Positions 33,503 to 42,892 of a stretch of 64,000 nt of DNA are shown in pieces. The first letter of the stretch is position 1, and every line of letters starts with the position of its first letter. Made by a program: the position numbers and the translations under genes. Origin of the DNA: Halomonas sp. LR3S48 (lineage in GTDB: Bacteria; Pseudomonadota; Gammaproteobacteria; Pseudomonadales; Halomonadaceae); the NCBI RefSeq assembly GCF_025725665.1, contig NZ_CP107009.1, forward strand, positions 2,542,001 through 2,606,000, given 5' to 3'. The notes under the pieces were generated by a model. The model worked only from the letters and a program-made list of their open reading frames with translations, was not told where the DNA came from and made no database searches.

Positions 33503-34749
33503 TGCGGCGAGATACCGGCCTTGGAGGGTGACAGAACCCGCTCGTAGAGTTCCACCAAGGCCTGCTCCTGGGTCTCCCAGTTGAGCGACAGGGCCGCCTG
33601 TTCCGCCCGGGTGCGATAATGGGCCCGTAGCTCAACGTCATCTACCAGGCGCTGTATCGCCTCTACCAAGGCCGCCGTGTCGCCCGGCGGCACCAGCAAA
33701 CCGAGATCATGACGACGAACCACCTTGCCAATCTCGGGGAGTTGGCTGGCCACGACCGGCAGCCCTGCGATTACGTACTCGAACAGCTTGTTGGAATCGG
33801 TGGTGAAGTGGTTCAGGCAGGTGTTCTCGATGGGCTGCACGCCGATATCCGCCGAAGCGGTATAGGACGGCAACTCAGATAGTGGCACGGTGGGAATGAA
33901 GCGCACGCGTTCGCCCAGTTCCAGCTTGGCGGCCAGCTCATGCAACTCAGCGGCCTGGCGCCCACCACCGATGAAGACGAAATAGGCATTCGGCACGCTG
34001 GCGGCAGCCTCCACCAACCGAGGAAGCCCTCTGCCCGGCTGCAACCCACCCTGGTAGAGCACGATGGGCCACGACTCGGTGAGCCCCAATTCCTCACGGA
34101 TTCGGTTGCCCCCCCCCACCTTGACCAATCGTGGCCGGTTCTGCAGCACTAGAGGGCGAGGTATGCCATAGGCGCGAGCGAAAAACTTGGCGCGTGCCTC
34201 GGTGGTGGTGATGGTACCTGCAGCCTTGGGCATTAGCTTCTTTTCCAGCCACCCCACCAAACCACGAAACGCCTTGTACCCCTCTCGGTCGGTACTGATC
34301 TCGTGGGCATCGTAGACTAGAGGCACACGGGCAATTTTTGCTGCTAACCAAGCCGTAGGTAGCACATTCACGTCATGGGCATGAATTACATAAGGCCGCG
34401 AACGCACGAGCTGGTTAACGAGCGCCGCATGAGTCCATAACCTAGCCACTAGCTTAAACAGCTGCCGAACGAGCGTTTCTGGTGGCGGAGATACCGCATT
34501 GCGAGGCTGCGATTCAGCTGAGCCCTCCCCTTCGTTGGCATTGCGCTTGCGAAGTTTCCACATCGGACTTCGCGCCACTCGCGATATTCGTACACCAGAT
34601 ACCAATGTTTCCCTTTCCTGAGTCACTCCCGGCGTATGTAGTGCATGCACCACAACCTGATGACCGTTCGCCTGGAGCGTCTGTGCTTCCTTCAGAACTC
34701 GTGCGTCGTTAAGAAATTCGTTCCAAACAATCATGGAAACGGTTGCCAA
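33499..34749 (-). CDS. GT4 family glycosyltransferase
   Basis: The product is 416 residues. SMIVWNEFLNDARVLKEAQTLQANGHQV is the N-terminal domain opening; VIHAHDVNVLPTAWLAAKIARVPLVYDAHEI carries conserved acceptor-site residues; TDSNKLFEYVIAGLPVVASQLPEIG is the donor-site motif with Glu. This pattern is common in capsule and exopolysaccharide clusters. It overlaps the WbuB-like gene by 4 bases. It is the last GC-rich gene before the AT-rich core of the locus begins upstream. Confidence 0.9.
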   Translation of the reverse strand: MATVSMIVWNEFLNDARVLKEAQTLQANGHQVVVHALHTPGVTQERETLVSGVRISRVARSPMWKLRKRNANEGEGSAESQPRNAVSPPPETLVRQLFKLVARLWTHAALVNQLVRSRPYVIHAHDVNVLPTAWLAAKIARVPLVYDAHEISTDREGYKAFRGLVGWLEKKLMPKAAGTITTTEARAKFFARAYGIPRPLVLQNRPRLVKVGGGNRIREELGLTESWPIVLYQGGLQPGRGLPRLVEAAASVPNAYFVFIGGGRQAAELHELAAKLELGERVRFIPTVPLSELPSYTASADIGVQPIENTCLNHFTTDSNKLFEYVIAGLPVVASQLPEIGKVVRRHDLGLLVPPGDTAALVEAIQRLVDDVELRAHYRTRAEQAALSLNWETQEQALVELYERVLSPSKAGISPQ

Positions 34750-34768
34750 ATCATTCTCCTTGTATTCG

Positions 34769-36514
34769 TCAGGCCGAAGCCTTGGACGCCTCAGGTGTCG
34801 CCTCCAGGCATTGCAGTATCCTTGGAATCAATCTCAAAGCTCCGATAAAATCCTGTCGGATATACAATTTTTCCAGAGCATACATCAAGGCAGCTATACT
34901 GACATCTTCAACATGGACATCACACAATGCTTGACGCTTTTCTATCGCCTCTTTCAAAGAGTTGGACAAACGTACAAGGTCCTCTGGCTGCGTTGGCCAA
35001 CCAGCCCCCACAGGCTCCAAGGTCCAACGTCCCCAATGAGCCACAAGAATCTCGCCCTGATCCGTCCTGTGAAAGGCGTCTGGCCCTGACTCAGGATTGA
35101 CAATGTTCAATGGTAGATCACTCAGCCGCTTGTTGATAACAGGTTGTTTATTTCTCAAACCCTCCACATAGCTAACATATTCGCTATCGAGTATTTCAGC
35201 CACAGTACATAAACGATCTAACATACGACTATCGATGCGCTGCCAAATAGGTGGTCGAGAACGCTTGAATTGAGAAACCAGCTTCTCATCAGGCTCGACG
35301 ACTAGAAGATCTCTTAACATTTGTCGCCTGGCTGCCTTTAGACGTTTCTGAGAAATTTTATTTGCCGGCAACCATTCAAATATATGGCAGTGAAACCCTC
35401 CAACTTGATCAATATCTATAAGCGGGAATGCTGGCAATACTGTACTCCCCAAAAGCAGAGTGGCCTCATGCTTAGCTAGCGAGCTCCGGTTAGTATTGAA
35501 CAACTTCACCAGATACTCAGCATTTTTTAAGCCTTCATCATCAAAGCCCATTACGCGAAATGTGGCCACATCCTGCCCGCCTAGCTGCCACCATCGAATG
35601 TTTAAATTAGCAATCGGCCGCGGAGCTATTTTTCTAATGAGTTGTATCATCCACTCATCGCGTTGAGGAGGCTTTAAAAAAGACCAAAAATTTGTTTCAT
35701 GCTTTTTTGACTCATTGACCAAAACATGCCCGTGAAAAAATAGCGCATTGAGTTTGAACCGTTGAGAATACAACCCCTTCAAATCACTGACCAAACCTGT
35801 TATCCGCGAGAAGCCTTGGCGCATCAATATCAAGGAAATGATTGCAATCAAAAGTCCTGGAGGGTCGCCGAGTAGGAAATGCGACACCATGAAACCAAAA
35901 ATTAACAAAAACCCGATACTGGTTGCGGTGCTCACTACGTGCCCCGGAGCTTCATTTAGTGCTGCCGCCAGCTTTCCTTGCTTTGAAAATGCAATAGCGA
36001 AAAAAACAAAAGCTGCTGATATATATACTGCCAATGCCATTAATAATTCAGGATATAGCCATGCCATGACAAAAGCTACCAAGAACAAAAACACACTACC
36101 GGCCAGGCTGCGCGCATATCGTTGATAGCCCCGGCTGGCAATCTCCTCTTGATTTTCAAAAAGAGCGATTTTTTTGCTTCGCTCCAAAAGCAAATCTGCA
36201 CCACGTTTTGAAAGAAATGAGATAACTTTTTCAGCCATAATAAACAGGATATAAAACCCGACAGCTGACAAGCTAAGGGTTAAAACTAAAAACTCACGAT
36301 TCACACTAGAAAATGCCGCAGGAAAATAGCGAGGAATACCAGTTGATCCAAGCAGCATAAGTATCTTCAGAGGTAACAGGAAGGCTAGCAGTACCGACAA
36401 CTGCGATACCAATGTAGCTAAAACTATTGCAAGTGTAGCCCCCGGCACGACCCGAAAAAATTTATTGCCAATAGAAAATGACCACCGCATGGTAGCCAAT
36501 ATTTGCTTAAGCAA
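34769..36514 (-). CDS. Membrane protein with ABC-exporter-like helices fused to a degenerate kinase-like domain
   Basis: The product is 581 residues. About residues 20-245 contain five to six membrane helices (LVSQLSVLLAFLLPLKILMLLG, LTLSLSAVGFYILFIMAE and further segments) resembling an ABC-transporter membrane domain, but there is no Walker A or B ATPase. The cytoplasmic C-terminal half has kinase-like landmarks: AEYLVKLFN (Lys), KHEATLLLG (Glu), CHIFEWLP (hinge), then DLPLNIVNP and ILVAHWGRWTLEPVGAGWP in place of the catalytic HxD and DFG segments. Key catalytic residues look replaced. Function unknown; it may be a polysaccharide-locus membrane regulator or phosphotransferase. AT-rich, 19 bases before the GT4 gene. 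Confidence 0.6.
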   Translation of the reverse strand: MLKQILATMRWSFSIGNKFFRVVPGATLAIVLATLVSQLSVLLAFLLPLKILMLLGSTGIPRYFPAAFSSVNREFLVLTLSLSAVGFYILFIMAEKVISFLSKRGADLLLERSKKIALFENQEEIASRGYQRYARSLAGSVFLFLVAFVMAWLYPELLMALAVYISAAFVFFAIAFSKQGKLAAALNEAPGHVVSTATSIGFLLIFGFMVSHFLLGDPPGLLIAIISLILMRQGFSRITGLVSDLKGLYSQRFKLNALFFHGHVLVNESKKHETNFWSFLKPPQRDEWMIQLIRKIAPRPIANLNIRWWQLGGQDVATFRVMGFDDEGLKNAEYLVKLFNTNRSSLAKHEATLLLGSTVLPAFPLIDIDQVGGFHCHIFEWLPANKISQKRLKAARRQMLRDLLVVEPDEKLVSQFKRSRPPIWQRIDSRMLDRLCTVAEILDSEYVSYVEGLRNKQPVINKRLSDLPLNIVNPESGPDAFHRTDQGEILVAHWGRWTLEPVGAGWPTQPEDLVRLSNSLKEAIEKRQALCDVHVEDVSIAALMYALEKLYIRQDFIGALRLIPRILQCLEATPEASKASA

Positions 36515-36580
36515 TGTCCGCCTCCAGCCAAACTTCTCTTATGTAAAAGGTCCGTTACCCCATCGATAATAGCACTTAAT

Positions 36581-38713
36581 TCATGTGATAAATTTATCCA
36601 AAACCTTCATAGTTTTGTTAACATCATAGCTTTCTTTTAATTTTTCCTTAAAAAACATATCACCCGACTTTCTTTCCTTTAAGATATTGTTTGCCAGTTC
36701 TTTAGCCGAATCAGAGCAGGGGAGCCATGGAAAGATTTCGGTTGCCCCTTCACGATCCCAGAGCAGAGGATAAGCGCCAGAAGCAATTCCTTCTGCCAGA
36801 GCCATATGGAAGCTTTCTAGGTCGCTTACCGAGAGGATTATACCAATTTTTCTTAGCCATGCAGCAACATCACTACCAAATGGATCGAATACAACAGCAT
36901 CTCTCAGGCTTTCTTCTTCTTTGATCCGTTTAAAGCAAGCCTCATAAAATTCCCTTTCTTCTGGTTTTCTCCATATCCAGGGGTACTCCCAAGGAAAGCG
37001 GCCTTTAACAAACAATGTGTAACGCTTATCGTGCTTCCGAAGTTCAGACAAAATATCCAAAGCACGATCGAGTCTTTTTAATTTAGGAACGAAGCCAATC
37101 AAGCCAATGTTAAATTCAGACCCTCTAAACTTCTCACGGTCGTAAAGTTCCACATCGACAAAATTTGGTAGCAAATGTAACTTGTTTTCTTCCCAGTCAA
37201 ACTTCTCCTTTGCTTGCCGAAGAAGGTGAGGCCCTACAAAGAACACACTATGAACAGCATCCATGCGCACTTTAGGCGCAAACTCCATGAGAATTTCAAT
37301 TCGATGGAATCGAATGAACAGCTTCGTCTTATTTGGGTCGATATTCTCGGAATACCACACAGCATTACCAGCACACCATTCACAGAAAACAATATCCGCC
37401 CATTCTGCCAATTTTTTGCTTTGCGAAGGATTGTTTTCACGAAGGCTCTTCCATAAATCCACTTCAAGTACCACATCGCTTCTTGATTCTAAGTACTCAA
37501 TTAGCTCCCTTGCAAACTTCAAATCATGCCCAGCCAAAACAACCTTTAGCGGACTCTCCCTGGTAGTAGTTAATGGTTTCCGATTAACTTTTTTAAACAA
37601 AACATTAAAATCATTCTGCAGTGAACTAAAGCTAAATCTTTCCGCTATTTTTCGACATAATTTTCCTGCAGCTGTTATTTCATCGAAACGTTCAGGAAGT
37701 GATTTTACAAGGACCTTTAGCTCTTCCTCATTAGAGGCAAAGAAGGGATAATTACTACCGAGTAATGCTTGATGGGCCGGTGTTGGATTTGTAATTACAG
37801 CCAAACCAGCAGCGCCATATTCCAAGAGCTTGGTTGATAACTCAAGGCTGCTATTCATTATAGGCTGTCGCCATGCGTAACCCAACCGAGCAGTACGCAG
37901 TTGCTCGAACACTTGGATAGGGCTAATTGCTCCCAGCCATTTTATGTTGTGATATTTTGTTAGCTTCTCTTCCAATCTTGGCTTAAATTTTTTATCCTCC
38001 GGAACGCGATGAAATTTATCGCCAGCAACCACTACAGGTATATCTACTGAGCGGGTTATATCGACAAGAGTTTCAACAGCCCACGCCGGAGCAAATTTAC
38101 CAGAATAAAAAATCTTAAAATCTCGATTGCACTGAGTCTCGGCAAATGCTTCATCAGGAACCATAGGAGGTAGCAGCACCAGCTTATGGTGACCCTCACT
38201 TATAATATTGCTTAAAAAATTGCGCATTTCTTCCGTTTGGCAAAGCACGTATCGAGATGCTCTGGTGATCTCGTTCAGGCTGGCCAAGTTTTCTTGACTT
38301 ACATTTATATAGGACTGGGGAATATCCGTTAAGTAGGACCAGACTCTTCCTATAAGCACTGAACTCTGGGAGGCGCATAAACATAGCTCCGCCCCCCTGA
38401 GTATTACTGCTTTATATTTTTTCTTCCTATCTTCTTTCTCAATTTTATTTATCGCTGCTTTTTGTGTTAAGGTCTTTTGATCACTCAGTTCCTCTTCCCC
38501 TGGCTCATGAATGACTAAATTGCTAATTTCAGATAGTTCATCTATAATCTGCCCCCGCTCAATAACCGCTTTCAGGAAGAGATCCACTTCTGCATTCGGC
38601 ACAGCTGCACAAAGTTTTGCTATGTTCCGAAGCCATATAGCCGAACCATCCATAATATTGGCATTAACATCACCATACAGGGCAATACGCAGCGAATTAG
38701 GTATTGTAGACAT
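36581..38713 (-). CDS. Tandem (double) GT4-like glycosyltransferase, 710 residues
   Basis: Two GT-B modules are joined. The first (about 1-375) starts SLRIALYGDVNANIMDGSAIWLRNIAKLC and has a donor domain with KIFYSGKFAPAWAVETLVDI and ELSTKLLEYGAAGLAVITNPTPAHQ. The second (about 392-710) starts PLKVVLAGHDLKFARELIEYL and has FIRFHRIEILMEFAP, FNIGLIGFVPKLKRLDRALDILSEL and SVSDLESFHMALAEGIASGAYPLLWDREGATEIFP. Fused enzymes of this type may add two successive sugars. Strongly AT-rich codon use. It lies 42 bases downstream of the coiled-coil gene. Confidence 0.75.
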   Translation of the reverse strand: MSTIPNSLRIALYGDVNANIMDGSAIWLRNIAKLCAAVPNAEVDLFLKAVIERGQIIDELSEISNLVIHEPGEEELSDQKTLTQKAAINKIEKEDRKKKYKAVILRGAELCLCASQSSVLIGRVWSYLTDIPQSYINVSQENLASLNEITRASRYVLCQTEEMRNFLSNIISEGHHKLVLLPPMVPDEAFAETQCNRDFKIFYSGKFAPAWAVETLVDITRSVDIPVVVAGDKFHRVPEDKKFKPRLEEKLTKYHNIKWLGAISPIQVFEQLRTARLGYAWRQPIMNSSLELSTKLLEYGAAGLAVITNPTPAHQALLGSNYPFFASNEEELKVLVKSLPERFDEITAAGKLCRKIAERFSFSSLQNDFNVLFKKVNRKPLTTTRESPLKVVLAGHDLKFARELIEYLESRSDVVLEVDLWKSLRENNPSQSKKLAEWADIVFCEWCAGNAVWYSENIDPNKTKLFIRFHRIEILMEFAPKVRMDAVHSVFFVGPHLLRQAKEKFDWEENKLHLLPNFVDVELYDREKFRGSEFNIGLIGFVPKLKRLDRALDILSELRKHDKRYTLFVKGRFPWEYPWIWRKPEEREFYEACFKRIKEEESLRDAVVFDPFGSDVAAWLRKIGIILSVSDLESFHMALAEGIASGAYPLLWDREGATEIFPWLPCSDSAKELANNILKERKSGDMFFKEKLKESYDVNKTMKVLDKFIT

Positions 38714-38755
38714 GTGGCAACCGTTCAGAGATAAACAAAAAAAGCACTTGCGGCA

Positions 38756-40171
38756 TCAAGTAGTTAAGAGCATATTACGTATCGATTCAAATTGACTATT
38801 ATTTCCTTTGTTGCTAGGTAATATTTCTATACGATGCTCGCAGCCCCCACAAAGCTCTTTGAATCTTTGTTTGTCTTTCTCACTTGTTACAAGGATTTTA
38901 TCTAAAAAAGGAAAAATGTCTAAAGCGAGGCTGCCGTCTCCTGACTCAGAAGTGTGCCAAAGAGTAGTAGGTATTGCATTTTCTCGACAAAAACTTAATA
39001 GTTCGATTAAATGATAAGGATAGCCATACGCCCCGCCTTCGAGGCATGAAGCCCAACTTCCACCTCCAGTGTCCATGAAGCTAGTCTCAATTAAAATTTT
39101 AGATGGTGCTTCTTTCTTAAATAAGGATAACCAAGTGTTTGGATGTAGCTGGATAATTTCATCTGCAGCGAATTGTGACGAAAACCAAGAACTGCCAATG
39201 ATACCCACCCAGTCTTTTCCTGGCTCAATACCAGTCAGGTAGGCTGCCAACTTCTCTTCATCCGAATCGGCAGTGCGCTTTACAAGTTCATATAAACTTT
39301 TTTTTTCTTTATTGACATGCTCGATTTTTGAAATGTTTCTTTTTCTGTTCCTCTGCGTTTTTATTTTCTTGACAAGACCTACTGATATAAAGCGTGTGAC
39401 TGTATATGGAAGGAGCAGTAATTTTTTAGGTGATCGAGCGGCTTCGACAAATAAATTACCGAATTGATAACTAGCTGTAGCTTTAATGGACCGACTTCGA
39501 TCTCGATGATAAGTGAGCTCTGCCTCGGTATTAGTTAGTAAAGCCTGGAGATCTTTGCTTTTATTTGCTTCTGCTGTAAGTCTCGCGAGCTCCGCCTCCA
39601 TCCTGTTCTGCTCTTCCGCTAGCTTCTTCCGTTCCGTAGCTAGCGTGTCTCGCTCTAAGTTGGCTCTGATTAATTCCGCCTTAACAAGTAAAATTTCTTC
39701 CCTTAGCTGTTTACGTATATTCCTCTCAATCAAACCTTCACTTGCTGCTCTCTCTAAATACCCTGTGCCAACTGAATCAGATCTTGATACCTCGATACAA
39801 TAATCCTGACTTAACGAGTGAAACGGCACTACTCTTTCGATGAAATGGCCGGGAACCGATGAGTTTAAAATAATTTCATTCGATCTATTGAACAAATCTT
39901 TTGAGCATAAAAGATAAACCTTCTTCCTCCTACCTGACAAAAATTTTTTTATCTCTAAAAAATTTGGCCATCTTCCATGAGGTATAGATAGAATATAGAT
40001 CGCATTCGCTGGTTCATTTTCTTTTGTTATCTCATCCCAGTGCAGCTCATTTAAATTATCGTATAGCTCCAAGTGAGCATTTGACAGCCGGGCCTGGTCT
40101 TCAACGAAATAAATAAATTTTATTTCGCCATACGCCACTGTTAAGCGTGAAAGCAAATCTTCTAAAATCAT
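38756..40171 (-). CDS. Coiled-coil protein ending in a CgeB-like half glycosyltransferase domain
   Basis: The ATG at 40171 follows GAGGG and lies 1 base after the methyltransferase stop; 471 residues. After an N-terminal globular part (about 1-150) comes a coiled coil (about 150-240: RKQLREEILLVKAELIRANLERD and following heptads), then KATASYQFGNLFVEAARSPKKLLLLP, a motif I know from capsule-locus glycosyltransferases. The C-terminal part (IETSFMDTGGGSWAS, NAIPTTLWHTSESGD, DKILVTSEKDKQRFKELCG) resembles the N-terminal domain of CgeB-like glycosyltransferases, but the protein stops where the donor domain should begin. It looks truncated or is a scaffold working with the next gene's transferase. 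Confidence 0.6.
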   Translation of the reverse strand: MILEDLLSRLTVAYGEIKFIYFVEDQARLSNAHLELYDNLNELHWDEITKENEPANAIYILSIPHGRWPNFLEIKKFLSGRRKKVYLLCSKDLFNRSNEIILNSSVPGHFIERVVPFHSLSQDYCIEVSRSDSVGTGYLERAASEGLIERNIRKQLREEILLVKAELIRANLERDTLATERKKLAEEQNRMEAELARLTAEANKSKDLQALLTNTEAELTYHRDRSRSIKATASYQFGNLFVEAARSPKKLLLLPYTVTRFISVGLVKKIKTQRNRKRNISKIEHVNKEKKSLYELVKRTADSDEEKLAAYLTGIEPGKDWVGIIGSSWFSSQFAADEIIQLHPNTWLSLFKKEAPSKILIETSFMDTGGGSWASCLEGGAYGYPYHLIELLSFCRENAIPTTLWHTSESGDGSLALDIFPFLDKILVTSEKDKQRFKELCGGCEHRIEILPSNKGNNSQFESIRNMLLTT

Positions 40172-40172
40172 T

Positions 40173-40799
40173 TTAGACCCTCTGAAAGAGCAAGAACTCA
40201 TTCGGGTTCCCAGCGAATCTATAGGGAATTTTTTCTATAAGTTTAAAACCAACTCTATGAAGGGGAGCGAGGTATTCATTCATTGAGCGGTGTACTATAT
40301 AGTCTCCGAGAATATACCGATGCTCTTGAGGATCGTCAGCGACTATGAGAATACCATTAGCCGTTACTAATGAGGCTAAATTTAATAATGACTTTTCCCA
40401 TTCTTCATCATCTAGAATATGAAACAAAACATCCATGCATAGAACAACATCAAAAAGTGAATCGAAAGAAAAATCTCTTAAAGTGCTAACAAAGAATTCG
40501 CCCTTCCGATGTTCCTTACAGACGCGAACTGCTGTTTCCGAACTATCTATACCGATCACATTGTGACCAAGGTTAACGAGTTGATCCGTTAGCCACCCCT
40601 TTCCACATCCGGCATCTAATATATCAACCTGTTCACTGCCTGCATAACTATCTAGCAAACCAAGGATAAGACCCAATCTATGTAAATAAAAAGCCTTATT
40701 GCGACGAATCGTTAATGCACGATCCCCACCTGAAGCCCATTCGTCGACATGTTTATGTCGCTCATCCCAGAAGTCAATTGGATTTTTTAGCATTGCCAA
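40173..40799 (-). CDS. Class I SAM-dependent methyltransferase
   Basis: The product is 208 residues. VDILDAGCGKGWLTDQLVNLGHNVIGIDSSE is the SAM-binding motif I with the acidic residue ending strand beta-2; FDVVLCMDVLFHILDDEEWEKSL is motif II and the typical post-motif. It probably methylates a sugar or a small metabolite used in the polysaccharide; the substrate is unknown. Its stop lies one base before the start of the coiled-coil gene, so the two are coupled. Confidence 0.87.
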   Translation of the reverse strand: MAMLKNPIDFWDERHKHVDEWASGGDRALTIRRNKAFYLHRLGLILGLLDSYAGSEQVDILDAGCGKGWLTDQLVNLGHNVIGIDSSETAVRVCKEHRKGEFFVSTLRDFSFDSLFDVVLCMDVLFHILDDEEWEKSLLNLASLVTANGILIVADDPQEHRYILGDYIVHRSMNEYLAPLHRVGFKLIEKIPYRFAGNPNEFLLFQRV

Positions 40800-41289
40800 C
40801 TCGTATCGATGAAAGTATGTTAGACAGTACTTTTATTTAACTCAAAGTTTGCATGGTGACAATTATTAATATTTGTTTGAATTAATACTAAGCGCGCTGA
40901 AGCTAGAGAATTATTACACTTCGTCGTCAGCAGATAACTCGAGTCATGTACAGATAGCTCCTTGATATGATAAGTTGCTTTCATCTTCTCCCCCGATCAC
41001 CACTCATGCTGTAGAGTTAATCAGTGTAGTCGGAACCGATCAAGTCAAACCATATTAAAGAAATGGTTTTGACGGAAATCGAGCATTCCTACTGAGAAGT
41101 GATTCGCCGAAAGGCCAGCCCAGCGACGGAGACAAAGAAACTGCCACTCAATCCGCCAAAGTCTATTGGCAACTAAATCTTATTGTAGTTTTCGGCGCGA
41201 TGCTCGAATTGTTGAGTAATGCTCGATGCCCCATCCAGAATTCGGAGCCAGCCACTTAGCTTTTCTCTTAACGATGACATATTATTTAA
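40800..41289. other. Intergenic gap inside the polysaccharide locus with an inverted repeat and possible relics
   Basis: No long gene is visible in 490 bases. A 10-base-pair inverted repeat, ATCGAGCATT (41078-41087) and its complement (41218-41227), brackets about 130 bases that are more GC-rich than the surroundings. A leftward 54-codon ORF (40820-40984) starts after GGGGGAGAAG but has no recognisable family and may be chance. The gap may contain a small mobile-element remnant and a secondary promoter for the methyltransferase group. Confidence 0.45.
41078..41227. repeat. Inverted-repeat-bounded segment, possible insertion remnant
   Basis: Perfect 10-base inverted ends (ATCGAGCATT), another ATGCTCGA copy at 41200-41207, and higher GC than the flanks. 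There is no transposase ORF left and I found no clear target duplication, so this is only a candidate MITE-like or degraded insertion sequence. Confidence 0.3.
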
Positions 41290-41961
41290 TTATTTATTGC
41301 TCTGAGCTTTGCTTAAACTTACAAAATCACCACCATCATTTATTATATAATCTAAGATCATTGAAAATGTTTTTATCCCCGAGAGATTCCATCTTCTTGG
41401 ATGAATCTGTATTACACAAGGATTTCCGTTCTGTACCGCAGTTGCATACCTTTTTTTAAATCTACTCATTACTGGATTCACATAAAATTCATCCTCTTCG
41501 TAAAATTTACTGGTTTCAAAGGTTAGCAAATTATCGAGCTTTATAGCATTAACACTCTTTGTATATTCCGCCCCGAAAAAATATTTATACCCTAACTCAC
41601 AGCAGGCGTTTACCGTATTCTCATCATAATCATTAAATGGCGCGCCAAACGCAAGTGGCTCATATCCGAATATCTCTTTTATTGCATTATGACACTTAGC
41701 AATCTGGGTCAACTGCCTGCTTAGATCCTGGCCTAAAAACTCACCACGTTCATGCTCATATCCATGATTCCAAATTTCTACTTTCCTTGGAAGCGACTTC
41801 ATTTTCAAATCTTGGTTAACTTTAAAGTTAACTAGACTTAGATGGCCTATTACTCCAATGGAAGCATAAATGTCTTTATCTTCAAGCATTGAAAACAATT
41901 CGCACCAGATTGTTTCCTTTTCGCCATAAACATAGTCATCAATTTTAATAACGAATTTCAA
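41290..41961 (-). CDS. Polysaccharide deacetylase-like (NodB-homology) protein
   Basis: I prefer the TTG at 41961: it follows GGAG by 8 bases, overlaps the sulfotransferase stop by 4 bases and yields KFVIKIDDYV; the ATG at 41979 has no good ribosome binding site. 223 residues. IKIDDY matches the TFDD-type motif 1 with metal/catalytic Asp, EIWNHGYEH is the H-x3-H metal motif, FGAPFNDYDENT is motif 3 and VIQIHP the final His motif. It would remove acetyl groups from sugar polymers or precursors; whether it is active is uncertain because the motifs vary. AT-rich. Confidence 0.75.
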   Translation of the reverse strand: MKFVIKIDDYVYGEKETIWCELFSMLEDKDIYASIGVIGHLSLVNFKVNQDLKMKSLPRKVEIWNHGYEHERGEFLGQDLSRQLTQIAKCHNAIKEIFGYEPLAFGAPFNDYDENTVNACCELGYKYFFGAEYTKSVNAIKLDNLLTFETSKFYEEDEFYVNPVMSRFKKRYATAVQNGNPCVIQIHPRRWNLSGIKTFSMILDYIINDGGDFVSLSKAQSNK

Positions 41962-42869
41962 TTTGAGTGCTCCATCCAAGCTTCAGGCAGTCTACCGAAC
42001 CTTTTTTTAATATAATCATAAACATCCTGAAAAGCTTCCAACAAAACAAGTTCGGCCTCCTTTGGCATGTTCACTTTTTCAGTAGCTAAAACAGGATTAT
42101 GTGCCTCAGGAAAATAACTGGAATTATAGCTTATATTAAGAAATTCGCAAATCTCTTCTAGGTAATCCCAGCAATTATCGCCTTGAAATATTTCTTCAAA
42201 AAAAGAGTAATTGATCTGATTGTTTGGAAAAAATTTTTCATAGTTTTCAATGGTTCTATCATACCGTCCACAATTATAATAATGTTTATCGCGTATAAAT
42301 TTCCTTAAAAAATCTTCTGACTTAAGTAACGAGTAATCCTGCCTGTTGCGTATTGCTATATGTCTTGCCATAGACCATGCCCGCTGCACAGGATCTCTCA
42401 TGATAAATATTAATTTAGCGTCTGGATAGTAGTTATAAAGCTTTTCAACTTTTTCAACAGACATCGCTGAGTAGCTTGGAGTAACTTCACCCTTAGCACG
42501 GTAGAGCTTGCTATCTACTGGGGTAATTACTTTATCATAAAACTCCCTCCCTTCATATTTTTCAGCTTGTGTAATAGCATATTTAAGCCAGTCAGTTAGT
42601 TCTTCAAGATAGGGAGCGCGTGAATCTTTTTCCTTAATAGCTCTCTGTAGCTTCTTTGCATTCCTTTTATATCTTTCACGCAGCCATTGTTTAGCATTGT
42701 TCTCATTATCAATATTATCAAAATAGCGAATTTCTTTAAGTGGCGGAACCCAAATCTCTGGATGGTTATAGAGTTGCCAGTGTAACCAAGAAGAACCTGA
42801 TTTTTGAGCTCCTATTCCAAGAAAAAAAATTGGTGTGGGGCGCCTAATCTTTTCTAGTAATCGCTTCAT
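41958..42869 (-). CDS. Sulfotransferase (sulfotransferase domain family 1 type)
   Basis: The product is 303 residues. The PAPS 5'-phosphosulfate loop FLGIGAQKSGSSWLHWQLYNHPEIW is near the N-terminus, with the catalytic Lys in QKSGSS. AKLIFIMRDPVQRAWSMARH (about 150-170) is the 3'-phosphate-binding motif with Arg and Ser. It transfers sulfate from PAPS to a sugar hydroxyl or amine. Genes for PAPS synthesis lie in the same operon about 6 kb upstream. It lies between a second sulfotransferase and the deacetylase-like gene. Confidence 0.92.
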   Translation of the reverse strand: MKRLLEKIRRPTPIFFLGIGAQKSGSSWLHWQLYNHPEIWVPPLKEIRYFDNIDNENNAKQWLRERYKRNAKKLQRAIKEKDSRAPYLEELTDWLKYAITQAEKYEGREFYDKVITPVDSKLYRAKGEVTPSYSAMSVEKVEKLYNYYPDAKLIFIMRDPVQRAWSMARHIAIRNRQDYSLLKSEDFLRKFIRDKHYYNCGRYDRTIENYEKFFPNNQINYSFFEEIFQGDNCWDYLEEICEFLNISYNSSYFPEAHNPVLATEKVNMPKEAELVLLEAFQDVYDYIKKRFGRLPEAWMEHSN

Positions 42870-42892
42870 ACATACTCCTCCTATTTATAAAA

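Noticed and set aside
41226..41459. Rightward 77-codon frame over the deacetylase-like gene end
   Set aside because: Overlaps the 3' end of a motif-bearing gene, with low-complexity Leu/His composition.
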